From an uncultured Clostridia bacterium (lineage in GTDB: Bacteria; Bacillota; Clostridia; Oscillospirales; Oscillospiraceae), in the NCBI GenBank assembly GCA_947164825.1, contig CAMUYE010000006.1, forward strand, positions 1 to 51,645: 51,645 nt of DNA. The letters run 5' to 3'. Below, piece by piece: positions 22,623 to 30,859 of this stretch (the first letter of the stretch is position 1; each line of letters opens with the position of its first letter). The notes under the pieces are model-generated. The model saw nothing but the letters and a program-made list of their open reading frames with translations, did no database searches and was not told the origin of the DNA. A program made the position numbers and the translations under genes.

Positions 22623-25577
22623 ATGTCCGAAAAAATGTTTCCGATTTCGTTTGACCGTCTGATGACCTGGGCTCTGACGGAGTACGAGCGGGAGGGCACG
22701 GTCTTCGGCGTCCGACGCTTCTGGAAGGCCGATCCCAACAAGACGCTGCCGATCTTCGGAGAGACCATCGAGACCCCTTTCGGCCCCGCTGCGGGCCCCA
22801 ACTCCCAGCTGGCTCAGAACATCATCGCGTCCTACGTCGCCGGCGCCCGCTTCTTCGAGGTCAAGACCGTCCAGCAGATGGACGGCGAGGACCTGGCCCG
22901 CTGCGTCCCCCGGCCCTGCATCCTGGCCGACGACGAGGGCTACAACCAGGAGTGGTCCACGGAGCTCACCGTGGAGCAGGCCCGGGACGAGTACATCAAG
23001 GCCTGGTGCGCCCTGAAGGTCCTGTCGGGCCTCTGGGGCCTGGGCAGCCCCGACGGCTTCGTCTTCAACATGTCCGTGGGCTACGACCTGGCGGGCATCA
23101 AGGCACCCAAGGTAGACGGCTACATCGAGGCCATGAAGGACGCCTCCTCCACGGCCCAGTTCGCCGAATGCAAACGCGTTCTGAAGGAGCGTTTCCCCGG
23201 CCATGAAGACTGGATCGACGGCATTTCGCCCCGGATCTCCCGGTCTGTGACCCTCTCCACCCTCCACGGCTGCCCGCCGGACGAGATCGAGCGGATCGCA
23301 ACGTATTTGATTACGGAAAAACATCTGCATACCTTCGTCAAGTGCAACCCCACCATCTTAGGCTATCGAACAGCCCGGGACACCCTGGATCAGATGGGCT
23401 ACGACTACGTGGTCTTCGACGAGCACCACTTCAACGAGGATCTGCAGTGGGCCGACGCCGTACCCATGTTTGAGCGGCTCCGGGCCCTGGCAGGGGAGCA
23501 TGGCCTGGAATTCGGCCTGAAGCTCTCCAACACCTTCCCCGTGGACACCACCCGGGGGGAGCTGCCCAACGACGAGATGTACATGTCCGGCCGGGCCCTC
23601 TTCCCTCTGACCATTGAGATGTGCAGTCGGATCTCCCGGCAGTTCGGCGGGTCCATGAAGATCTCCTTTGCCGGCGGCGCGGACTGGTTCAACTGCGACA
23701 AGCTCTTCCGGGCCGGGATCTGGCCCGTCACCGTGGCCACCACCATTCTCAAACCCGGCGGCTATAACCGCCTGGCCCAGCTCTGCGGGAAGACCGAGGC
23801 CCTGCCCTTCGGCCCCTTCGCCGGGACGGACACGGCGGCCATCGCGGCTCTGAGCGCCGCCTGCCGGACCGACCCCCGCCACGTCAAGCCCGTCAAGCCC
23901 CTGCCCAGCCGGAAGTCCGGGGAGCCCGTGCCCTGGTTCAACTGCTTTGAGGCCCCCTGCGAAGGCGGCTGCCCCATCGGACAGGATATCCCGGAATACA
24001 TGGAGCTCTGCGCCCAGGGCCGGTACGACGAGGCCCTTCGGCTGATCGTGGAAAAGAACCCCCTGCCTTTCATCACCGGCACCATCTGCGCCCACCGCTG
24101 CATGGGCAAATGCACACGAACCTTCTGCGACGACCCGGTGCAGATCCGCGCCGTCAAGCTCCTGGCCGCGGAACAGGGCTGGGACGCCCTGATGGCAGGG
24201 ATCAAAAAGCCCGCTCCGGTCCCCGGAAAGCGGGTCGCCATCGTGGGCGGCGGTCCCACGGGCATGGCTGCGGCCTTCTTCCTGAGCCGGGCCGGGGTCG
24301 CCTGCACCGTCTTCGAGCGGGAGGCAAAGCTGGGCGGCATCGTCCGACAGGTGATCCCCAATTTCCGCATCTCCGAGGAGGCCATCGACCGGGACGCTGC
24401 CCTGATCTCCGCCTACGGCGCGGAGATCAGAACGAATACAGCAGCCCCTTCCGTTGAAGAGCTGAAACGCCGGGGCTACACCCACACCTTCTTCGCCGTG
24501 GGCGCCTGGAAGCCCGGCCGCCTGGACCTCCCCGGCAAGGTCAAGCCCGTCATCCCCTGGATGAAGGCCCGGAAGGCCGGGACGGACCCCGAGGCCCTGG
24601 GCCATGTGGCCGTGATCGGCGGCGGCAACACCGCCATGGACGCGGTCCGACTGGCTCTGCGTTGCGGCGCGGCCTCCGTTACCCTGGTCTACCGCCGCAC
24701 CAAACGGTATATGCCCGCCGATCCCCAGGAGCTGGAGCTGGCCATGGCCGACGGCATCCGCTTCCTGGAGCTGGCCGCTCCGGTGAAGCAGGCGGACGGC
24801 AAGCTGGTCTATGAGAAGATGACTCTGGGTGCGCCCGACGCCTCGGGCCGCCGCAGTCCCGTCCCCACGGGAGAATACGGCGAGCTGCCCTGCGATTTGG
24901 TGATCTCCGCCGTGGGTGAGCAGATCGACCCGGCTCCCTTCGCCGCCTCCGGCATTGAGCTCAGCGCCAAGGGCCGCCCGGCCTTCCGGACCAACCTGGA
25001 GAACGTCTACGCCGGCGGCGACGCCCTCCGGGGCCCCGCCACGGTGGTGGAGGGCATCGCCGACGCGGCCCGCTTTGCCGAAGCCGTCTTAGGCGAGCGC
25101 CATGAATACGCTTTCCCCGAAGGCTGCCGTCCGACGCTGGAAAAGGCCGCCGAAAAGAAGGGCCTTCTGGCCCCTGCCGGACCCGCCGAGACGGAGCCCG
25201 ACCGCTGCCTGCGCTGCAACACCGTCTGCGAGAACTGCGTGGACGTCTGCCCCAACCGGGCCAACGCGGCAATCACGATGCCGGACGGCTCGATCCAGAT
25301 CCTCCACGTGGACGAGATGTGCAACGAGTGCGGCAACTGCACCGCCTTCTGCCCCTACGCCTCCCAGCCCTGCAAGGACAAGCTGACCCTCTTCCGGGAC
25401 GCCGAGGCCTTCGCCGACTCCGAAAACTACGGCTTCGTCTTCCTGCCCGGGAACCGGGTCCGGGTTCGGCTGCCCGACGGCGTGGCCGACCGTGACCTGG
25501 CAGCACAGGAGGCCCTGCCCGAGGAAATCCGCAGCCTGATCGAGACCGTAAGGGATCGCTATCCCTATCTGTACTGA
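22623..25577 (+). CDS. ygfK: YgfK: putative flavin/Fe-S oxidoreductase (selenate reductase-like)
   Basis: 984 residues in a dihydropyrimidine-dehydrogenase-like order. There is an N-terminal TIM-barrel-like part (about 1-420; GPAAGPNSQLAQN, NPTILGY, KISFAGGADWF). A cysteine-rich Fe-S region follows at about 440-510 (CFEAPCEGGCPIGQDIP, CAHRCMGKC). The GltD-like double nucleotide-binding part has GGGPTGMAAAF (about 542) and GGGNTAMDAV (about 665). C-terminal 4Fe-4S clusters follow (CLRCNTVCENCVDVCPN near 861, CNECGNCTAFCPY near 899). This is the YgfK family, long annotated as a putative selenate reductase subunit and more recently tied to anaerobic urate/purine degradation. GGAGG precedes the ATG. 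The usual partners xdhD, ygfM, ygeX and ygeY are absent from the window. Confidence 0.93.
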   Translation: MSEKMFPISFDRLMTWALTEYEREGTVFGVRRFWKADPNKTLPIFGETIETPFGPAAGPNSQLAQNIIASYVAGARFFEVKTVQQMDGEDLARCVPRPCILADDEGYNQEWSTELTVEQARDEYIKAWCALKVLSGLWGLGSPDGFVFNMSVGYDLAGIKAPKVDGYIEAMKDASSTAQFAECKRVLKERFPGHEDWIDGISPRISRSVTLSTLHGCPPDEIERIATYLITEKHLHTFVKCNPTILGYRTARDTLDQMGYDYVVFDEHHFNEDLQWADAVPMFERLRALAGEHGLEFGLKLSNTFPVDTTRGELPNDEMYMSGRALFPLTIEMCSRISRQFGGSMKISFAGGADWFNCDKLFRAGIWPVTVATTILKPGGYNRLAQLCGKTEALPFGPFAGTDTAAIAALSAACRTDPRHVKPVKPLPSRKSGEPVPWFNCFEAPCEGGCPIGQDIPEYMELCAQGRYDEALRLIVEKNPLPFITGTICAHRCMGKCTRTFCDDPVQIRAVKLLAAEQGWDALMAGIKKPAPVPGKRVAIVGGGPTGMAAAFFLSRAGVACTVFEREAKLGGIVRQVIPNFRISEEAIDRDAALISAYGAEIRTNTAAPSVEELKRRGYTHTFFAVGAWKPGRLDLPGKVKPVIPWMKARKAGTDPEALGHVAVIGGGNTAMDAVRLALRCGAASVTLVYRRTKRYMPADPQELELAMADGIRFLELAAPVKQADGKLVYEKMTLGAPDASGRRSPVPTGEYGELPCDLVISAVGEQIDPAPFAASGIELSAKGRPAFRTNLENVYAGGDALRGPATVVEGIADAARFAEAVLGERHEYAFPEGCRPTLEKAAEKKGLLAPAGPAETEPDRCLRCNTVCENCVDVCPNRANAAITMPDGSIQILHVDEMCNECGNCTAFCPYASQPCKDKLTLFRDAEAFADSENYGFVFLPGNRVRVRLPDGVADRDLAAQEALPEEIRSLIETVRDRYPYLY

Positions 25578-25626
25578 ACCCCGTCCCGCGCTGATGCGCC
25601 GACTTTGATTACAGGAGGAACTGAAC

Positions 25627-25782
25627 TTGGACTTTTTAAGCGCGCACCCCATCACCATCGCCCTGGCGGTGATCTCCGCCGTGATCTGGACCATCGGAAA
25701 CCGCAGCCGGGACAAGCGCTTTGTCATTGCAGGCGCAGTTCTCTCTGTTGCCGCGATCGTTGCCTTCATCTTCGGAAAATAA
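25627..25782 (+). CDS. 51-residue membrane microprotein downstream of ygfK
   Basis: It starts at TTG 25627 behind ACAGGAGGA (25611-25619) and ends at TAA 25780-25782. It has two hydrophobic helices (about 7-24 and 31-49) joined by a basic turn, TIGNRSRDKR. The good ribosome binding site, the 49-bp spacing after ygfK and the uninterrupted two-helix pattern support a real gene. No family is recognised. Confidence 0.65.
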   Translation: MDFLSAHPITIALAVISAVIWTIGNRSRDKRFVIAGAVLSVAAIVAFIFGK

Positions 25783-25859
25783 GCGGGATCTCAGGTCAAC
25801 AGCACAGCGGTAAAGCTCAGCGATATGTACCGCAGAACCGAACAAAGCGTGCAAAAAAC

Positions 25860-25893
25860 GCCCCGGGGAAAAGCGCTTGCTTTTCCCCGGGGC
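25860..25893. terminator. Perfect 15-bp hairpin, end of the ssnA-ygfK unit
   Basis: GCCCCGGGGAAAAGC (25860-25874) pairs with its exact complement (25879-25893) around GCTT. A-rich sequence precedes it and no long T-run follows, so termination is likely but not certain. Confidence 0.65.
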
Positions 25894-25915
25894 TAAAGTT
25901 TCGCTAATTCGTTTC

Positions 25916-26074
25916 ATACTGAACTCCCATAGAAAGATTGAAAAATGTTCCGTGCAGGAATTGCGTCAGACGAGGCGGAGGACGCAGGCGGGCTTGACGC
26001 CCGGCAAGGACGACAACGAAGTATGACACAATTCCTGCCGAAACAGATTAAAGGTTTCTATGGGAGTTCAGTAT
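25916..26074. mobile_element. MITE-like element with 20-bp perfect terminal inverted repeats
   Basis: A 159-bp unit is bounded by ATACTGAACTCCCATAGAAA (25916-25935) and its exact complement (26055-26074). A second nested inverted repeat GCAGGAATTG/CAATTCCTGC lies inside, and a GGGC...GCCC stem sits near the centre. There is no coding capacity. Its right end runs into the minus-strand gene at 26058-27767 and supplies that gene's last codons and stop. I do not see an obvious target-site duplication. Confidence 0.75.
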
Positions 26075-27767
26075 CAATGTGCCAGAGCGCCGTGCTGTCA
26101 TATTCCTCCGGCAGCTCGATCCATACTCCGGCGTCGATCTCGATGTACCAGGTTCCGTCCTCGTATTCCATCCAGCCGAAGTCGCCGAAGTCTCCGGAGA
26201 TGGGCTCATACCAGTACTGCCAGAGCGGGGGTTCCACCGTGGTGTTGTACCAGAGCCAAAGACCGGTCGCCTCGTCATGGTAGCTGTTTTCCTGCTCCTT
26301 CCAGATCAGGACTTTATCGCCGCCTTCCTCCGCGATCCGGTAGATCCCGGGCCCGCCTTCGATCAGCGCGATTTCGTTGCCGAACAGTTCCGGATTGGAA
26401 AGATGCAGATCTTCACCCGAATCGTTGAAATCGGACGTAGGGACTTCCGCGCCATTGAGGGCTTCCTGAACGGAATCGGGATCGATACGCCACAGCGGCG
26501 TGCTGTCATATTTCTCCGGCAGTTCGATCCAATTCCCGCGGCTTTGCTCGATATACCAGGTTCCGTCCTCGTATTCCATCCAGCCGAAGTCGCCGTAATA
26601 CCTGGAAATGGGATCATACCAGTATTGCCAGAGCGGAGGTTCCACGTCGGTGTTGTACCAGGCCCAGAGCCCGGAGGACTCGTCGAGGTAACTCTCCATG
26701 TCCTCGATCCATACCAGCTCCCGATCATGGATTTCGTCGTCCGTGATGGCATAGATGCCGTCGCCCATGTCGTTCAGATAGATGACGCTGCCGAAGAGCT
26801 CCGGGTTGCTCAAATCTTTCTTGTTGTTTTCGCCGAAATCATACACCTCGCCGGAATGCAGATATTCATCCCGGGTGCCGTCATTGTACTCGACAAAATC
26901 ATATAAATGGCCGTTCCGGTAATAGGTTCCGCTGTAAAGCACGTAACGGGCGTCCTCATATTGGCTGCGGGTTTGCCCGAAGAAGACGAACGTCACCATT
27001 ATGATAAACGCAATCACGGCAATCGCGGCGGCCAAAGTGCTCCTTGCCGAACTGGAGCTCCCTCCGCGGCTGTAGGAAAACTGATTTCGGTTGCCGTAGT
27101 CGACGTAATCCGACTTTAGCCTGTAGCTGTCATACTGCGGGTCCCGGGTATACTCATCCAGAGCGGAGAGAATCTTCATGGTGCCGCCGCACTGGGGGCA
27201 GATCAGCGGGCCGCCCTCGGTCCAGTCGATCTTGGTGATGGTATCGCAAAATTCGCACTGACAGACGACGTTTTTGTACTGGCCGTCCTTCCGGAAAACC
27301 ACGCTTTCGTAGTATTTGCCGTCCTCGTCGTAATAGCCCTTTTTATATTCCTCGCCTGTCGCCTCATCGGTCCAGCTGAAAGGATAATAGAGATAGTTAT
27401 GGTGGACGCAGTAGTGGGGAACGGGATTGACGTCATAATGCCTTTCCGCGACGTAGCCTCCGGGCTGGTTAGTCCGGGTCCGCTGGATGATTTTGCCCTG
27501 CATAGAGCCGTCCCGGACGTAGTGGGAGCGGTATTTCAGAGCCGAACTGCGGCTGGTCTGACTGTGCGTCGAAGGGCCGCGCGAAGTACTGCGGGAAGAA
27601 CTGCCCCAAAGAGAACCGCCGGAGGAACCCCAGGAGCTGGAATGGCCGGAGGAGCTCCAGGAGCTGGAATGGCTGGAAGAGGAATGGGAGGAAAAGCCTC
27701 CCGAGGAATGGGAACTGCTGGAATGAGAGCTGCTGGAATGGGAGCTCCCGCTGTGCGAACTGGGCAT
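26058..27767 (-). CDS. Ser/His-rich zinc-ribbon membrane protein with duplicated C-terminal domain
   Basis: 569 residues. The N-terminus (1 to about 76) is almost only Ser, His and Gly. Residues 100-200 include RTRTNQPGGYVAERHYD and a ribbon CEFC...CPQC (Cys about 171, 174, 190 and 193), followed by a membrane segment (about 242-264). The extracytoplasmic part has two copies of a roughly 110-residue domain (about 320-429 and 457-565), each from NPELFG to LW-ID and sharing VEPPLWQYWY and DFGWMEYEDGTWYIE. Function is unknown. After copy 1 the protein continues PDSVQEALNG; after copy 2 it ends TELP, and those codons and the TAG lie in the MITE-like element, so the present C-terminus looks truncated. 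The ATG at 27767 is preceded by GGAGG. Confidence 0.85.
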   Translation of the reverse strand: MPSSHSGSSHSSSSHSSSSHSSGGFSSHSSSSHSSSWSSSGHSSSWGSSGGSLWGSSSRSTSRGPSTHSQTSRSSALKYRSHYVRDGSMQGKIIQRTRTNQPGGYVAERHYDVNPVPHYCVHHNYLYYPFSWTDEATGEEYKKGYYDEDGKYYESVVFRKDGQYKNVVCQCEFCDTITKIDWTEGGPLICPQCGGTMKILSALDEYTRDPQYDSYRLKSDYVDYGNRNQFSYSRGGSSSSARSTLAAAIAVIAFIIMVTFVFFGQTRSQYEDARYVLYSGTYYRNGHLYDFVEYNDGTRDEYLHSGEVYDFGENNKKDLSNPELFGSVIYLNDMGDGIYAITDDEIHDRELVWIEDMESYLDESSGLWAWYNTDVEPPLWQYWYDPISRYYGDFGWMEYEDGTWYIEQSRGNWIELPEKYDSTPLWRIDPDSVQEALNGAEVPTSDFNDSGEDLHLSNPELFGNEIALIEGGPGIYRIAEEGGDKVLIWKEQENSYHDEATGLWLWYNTTVEPPLWQYWYEPISGDFGDFGWMEYEDGTWYIEIDAGVWIELPEEYDSTALWHIDTELP

Positions 27768-27811
27768 AGAACCACCTCCGTTTTTCGTGCTGCGCTTTGG
27801 TCGGCGCAAAG

Positions 27812-29482
27812 TCAAAGGGCAGGATCGAAACGCTCCGCTTCGGTAATCACGGCCTCCGCGCAGAGCAGGCCGTCCACTGCGGCAGACAGGATCCCGCCGG
27901 CGTAACCCGCGCCTTCTCCGCAGGGATACAGACCGGCCAGGCTCACAGACTGTTTCGTGTCATCCCGCAGGATGCGGACAGGGGAGGAGCTTCGGGTCTC
28001 CGGGGCGGTCATCACCGCGTCCGGGTCGTCGTAACCGGCCAGAAGCTTTCCCAGGGCGGGGATCGCGCCTTCCAGGACGGAAGTGATCCGCTCCGGCAGT
28101 ACGGCGTGGAGCTCACAGGGCGTTACGCCGGGCCGATAGCTGGGCCGGACGCTGCCCCATTCCGCCGTAGCTCTGTGGGCCAGGAAGTCGCCCACCCGCT
28201 GGGCGGGGGCGCGGTAGTCAGAACCGCCGGCCCGGAAAGCGGCCGCTTCGATCTCCTGCTGCCAGAGCATGCCGCCCAGGGTGGACTTGTCCGGGAAGTC
28301 GGCGGGATCCAGGGTCACCAGCAGGGCGGCGTTGGCGTTTTCGCCCTCCCGGGCGAAGTTGCTCATACCGTTGGTCACCACCCGCCCGGGCTCCGAGGCC
28401 GCGGCCACGACGTAGCCGCCGGGGCACATGCAGAAGGTATAGGCGGAGCTCCCGTCCGGAAGCCGGACGTTGAGCTTGTAATCCGCGGGCGGCAAGTCCT
28501 CCGCCTGCGAACCGCGTTCCGTTTCTGTCATTGCGAGGCCGGTGCGCACACCGGCCGTGGCAATCCGTTCTCCATACTGTGCGTCGTTGATCGTACTTTG
28601 CCGATGCTCCACCCGCACGCCCATGGAAAACGGCTTAGGCTCCATTTTGATCCCGGAGCGCTCCAGCATCCGGAAGGTGTCTCTCGCGCTGTGTCCGGGG
28701 GCCAGGATCAACGCCGTACAGGGAAGCGTCTCGACCCTTCCGTCCCGTTCGATCTCGATCCCGCTCAGCCGATCATCCTCCGCCCGGAGGCCGGTGAGCT
28801 TCGCGCCGAAGCGCACCTCGCCGCCCAGCGCAATGAGCTTCGCCCGAAGGTTCTGCACCACGGTCAGCAGCACGTCGGTGCCCACATGGGGCTTGGCGTC
28901 CCAGAGGATGCTCTCGTCGGCCCCAAAGGAGACAAGCTGCCGCAGGATCCAGGCCTGGCGTTCGTTTTTTGTGCCGGTGTTGAGCTTACCGTCGGAGAAG
29001 GTCCCCGCGCCGCCCTCACCGAATTGGACGTTGCATTCCGGATCCAGGTTCCCGGTCTGCCAGAATTTCTGCACCGCAGCGTGCCGGGACGCGGCGTCCC
29101 GGCCGCGCTCGATCACGATGGGCCGCAAACCCGCCATGGCAAGAGCCAGGGCGGCAAACATCCCGGCGGGACCGAAGCCTGCGACCACCGGCCGCTGAGC
29201 CGGAATCGCTTTTGCCTTCGGAGGCTTGTACCAGATGTCCTTTGCCCGGCTGACCTTTGGGCTCCGGCAGGCCCGAAGGATCTGGTTTTCGCTCTTTCTT
29301 GCGGCGACGTCCACCGTGTAGACCCAGCGAAGCTCCGGCTTTTTCCGGGCGTCCAGAGAGCGGCGCCGGATCTTCAGCTCCGCGATTTGCGAGCTCTGGA
29401 TCCCCAGCTCCTTCGCCGCCAGATAGTACAGCATCGACGGATCGGACTTGTACGGTAAAATAAGATCACGTATCGTTATCAT
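27812..29482 (-). CDS. FAD-dependent oxidoreductase (COG2509-like)
   Basis: 556 residues. An N-terminal domain of about 90 residues (IRDLILPYKSDPSMLYYLAAKELG, a THUMP-like basic stretch with RRRSLDARKKPELRWVYTVDV) precedes an FAD-binding Rossmann fold. That fold has AGFGPAGMFAALALAMAG (about 103-120), a second part FGEGGAGTFSDGKLNT and C-terminal LYPCGEGAGYAGGI. This combination is the 'uncharacterised FAD-dependent dehydrogenase' family; the substrate is unknown. AAAGGAT precedes the ATG. It starts 3 bp after the stop of the next flavoprotein gene upstream, so the two form an operon. Confidence 0.88.
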   Translation of the reverse strand: MITIRDLILPYKSDPSMLYYLAAKELGIQSSQIAELKIRRRSLDARKKPELRWVYTVDVAARKSENQILRACRSPKVSRAKDIWYKPPKAKAIPAQRPVVAGFGPAGMFAALALAMAGLRPIVIERGRDAASRHAAVQKFWQTGNLDPECNVQFGEGGAGTFSDGKLNTGTKNERQAWILRQLVSFGADESILWDAKPHVGTDVLLTVVQNLRAKLIALGGEVRFGAKLTGLRAEDDRLSGIEIERDGRVETLPCTALILAPGHSARDTFRMLERSGIKMEPKPFSMGVRVEHRQSTINDAQYGERIATAGVRTGLAMTETERGSQAEDLPPADYKLNVRLPDGSSAYTFCMCPGGYVVAAASEPGRVVTNGMSNFAREGENANAALLVTLDPADFPDKSTLGGMLWQQEIEAAAFRAGGSDYRAPAQRVGDFLAHRATAEWGSVRPSYRPGVTPCELHAVLPERITSVLEGAIPALGKLLAGYDDPDAVMTAPETRSSSPVRILRDDTKQSVSLAGLYPCGEGAGYAGGILSAAVDGLLCAEAVITEAERFDPAL

Positions 29483-29485
29483 GGT

Positions 29486-30694
29486 TCATCCTTTTTGGCT
29501 GCCGGCCAATAAGCCGGAGGCCCACGCCCACTGAAGGTTGAAACCGCCGCAGTCGCCGTCCACGTCCAGCACCTCGCCCGCGGCGTAGAGTCCGGGAACG
29601 ATCCGGCTTTGCAGGGTATCGGGATCAAATTCCATCGTCACGATCCCGCCTGCCGTGACCTGCGCTCCCTCCATGCCCATGTTTCCCGTGATGGGCAGGG
29701 AGAGCTCGTGGCAGAGGGCCGCGATCTGGGTGAGTTGCGGCCAGCGCAGCTCGGTCAGCGGCATGCCCTGGCTTACGCCGCAGGCGCTGACCACCATGCG
29801 GCCCAGCCGGTTGTGGAGGATACCGGTCAGCAGATCTCCCGCCTCCAGGCCGGGGAAGCGGGACATGCGGATGCAGAGCGCAGAGAGCAGATCCTCTTCC
29901 CGGTAATCGGGCAGCAGATCCAGGTGCAATACGGTGTCTTCCGCCGTGGTTGCGGCCCGGGAAAGATCGAAAATCGCCGGGCCCGAGACGCCGTAGTCCG
30001 TGAACTGGACCTCTCCGCGTCCGACTGCCAGAATGGCGTCGCGCACGGTCAGCTTCAGAGCGGCGTTGGCCCGTACGCCCTTGAGACCGCGCACCAGAGC
30101 CGGGTCGGTCCGGAGCTGAACCAGGGAGGGGTAGAGCTTTGTACAGTGATGTCCCAGGCTCCGCAGCAGCTGGTAACCGGAAAGGCCGCCGCCGAGCTTG
30201 GTTCCCGCGGCTCCACCGCAGGCGATGATAAGCCGGTCCGCCTCAAAACACTCTCCGCTCTGATCCTTCAGCTGAAAGCCATGGGGGGTCTTTTTGACTC
30301 CGACGATTTCGGTCCCGGTGCGAAGCGTGATGTTCTTTCGCGCCAGAGCGAAGCGCAGCACGTCCACCACGGAGTTCGCCTGATCGGAATAGGGATAGAC
30401 CCGCCCGCCGTCCTCGGTGACGGTGTAGAGCCCCAGAGCCTTAAAAAAGTCCAGCACCGACGCCACGGGAAAGGCCTCCAGAGCGGGCCGCACGAAATCG
30501 GGGAAGCTGCCATGGTAGTGCTCCGGGCCCGCCTGCCAGTTGGTCAGATTGCAGCGGCCGTTGCCCGTAGCCAGAAGCTTGCGGCCCACCCGTGCCTGGC
30601 GCTCGAGGAGCAGGACTTCATTGGTGCCGGAAGACGCCGCGGCGATGGCCGCCGCCATCCCGGACGCCCCTGCGCCGACAATTGCGATTTTCAT
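29486..30694 (-). CDS. NAD(P)/FAD-dependent oxidoreductase, HI0933/YhiN (BaiN-like) family
   Basis: 402 residues with an N-terminal dinucleotide-binding motif IAIVGAGASGMAAAIAA, the family signature GRKLLATGNGRCNLTN (about 45-60), ACGGAAGTKLGG, YGVSGPAIFDLS and C-terminal GLYAAGEVLDVDGDCGGFN. HI0933-like flavoproteins have few known reactions; BaiN was reported to act on bile-acid intermediates, but most members are uncharacterised. The ATG at 30694 is preceded by GGGAGGG. Its promoter (30746-30774) faces away from addB. Confidence 0.92.
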   Translation of the reverse strand: MKIAIVGAGASGMAAAIAAASSGTNEVLLLERQARVGRKLLATGNGRCNLTNWQAGPEHYHGSFPDFVRPALEAFPVASVLDFFKALGLYTVTEDGGRVYPYSDQANSVVDVLRFALARKNITLRTGTEIVGVKKTPHGFQLKDQSGECFEADRLIIACGGAAGTKLGGGLSGYQLLRSLGHHCTKLYPSLVQLRTDPALVRGLKGVRANAALKLTVRDAILAVGRGEVQFTDYGVSGPAIFDLSRAATTAEDTVLHLDLLPDYREEDLLSALCIRMSRFPGLEAGDLLTGILHNRLGRMVVSACGVSQGMPLTELRWPQLTQIAALCHELSLPITGNMGMEGAQVTAGGIVTMEFDPDTLQSRIVPGLYAAGEVLDVDGDCGGFNLQWAWASGLLAGSQKG

Positions 30695-30745
30695 GAACAG
30701 CCCTCCCGTCTGATTTACATGTACCATTTTTATCTCAATAAAACC

Positions 30746-30774
30746 ATTATAATGGAAAAAACCAGCAATGGCAA
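30746..30774 (-). promoter_or_regulatory. Promoter of the flavoprotein operon
   Basis: On the minus strand, TTGCCA (30769-30774) and TATAAT (30746-30751) are 17 bp apart. Confidence 0.75.
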
Positions 30775-30794
30775 GTACGGCGGGAAAAAAATAC

Positions 30795-30823
30795 TGTTCA
30801 GAACCCGGAAAATGTGATATGAT
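30795..30823 (+). promoter_or_regulatory. addB promoter
   Basis: An extended -10, TGATATGAT (hexamer 30818-30823), with a weak -35 TGTTCA 17 bp upstream (30795-30800), divergent from the flavoprotein promoter. Confidence 0.5.
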
Positions 30824-30859
30824 AAACAAAAAGCTTCCTCAAAGGAGGGAGAGGAGACA

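Noticed and set aside
20620-25577. In-frame TGA (selenocysteine) in ssnA or ygfK
   Set aside because: Both genes are open without internal TGA, and no SECIS-like hairpin is needed to explain them.
25605-25907. 100-codon plus-strand frame downstream of ygfK
   Set aside because: Another frame over the same DNA encodes the 51-residue two-helix protein with a proper RBS and start at 25627.
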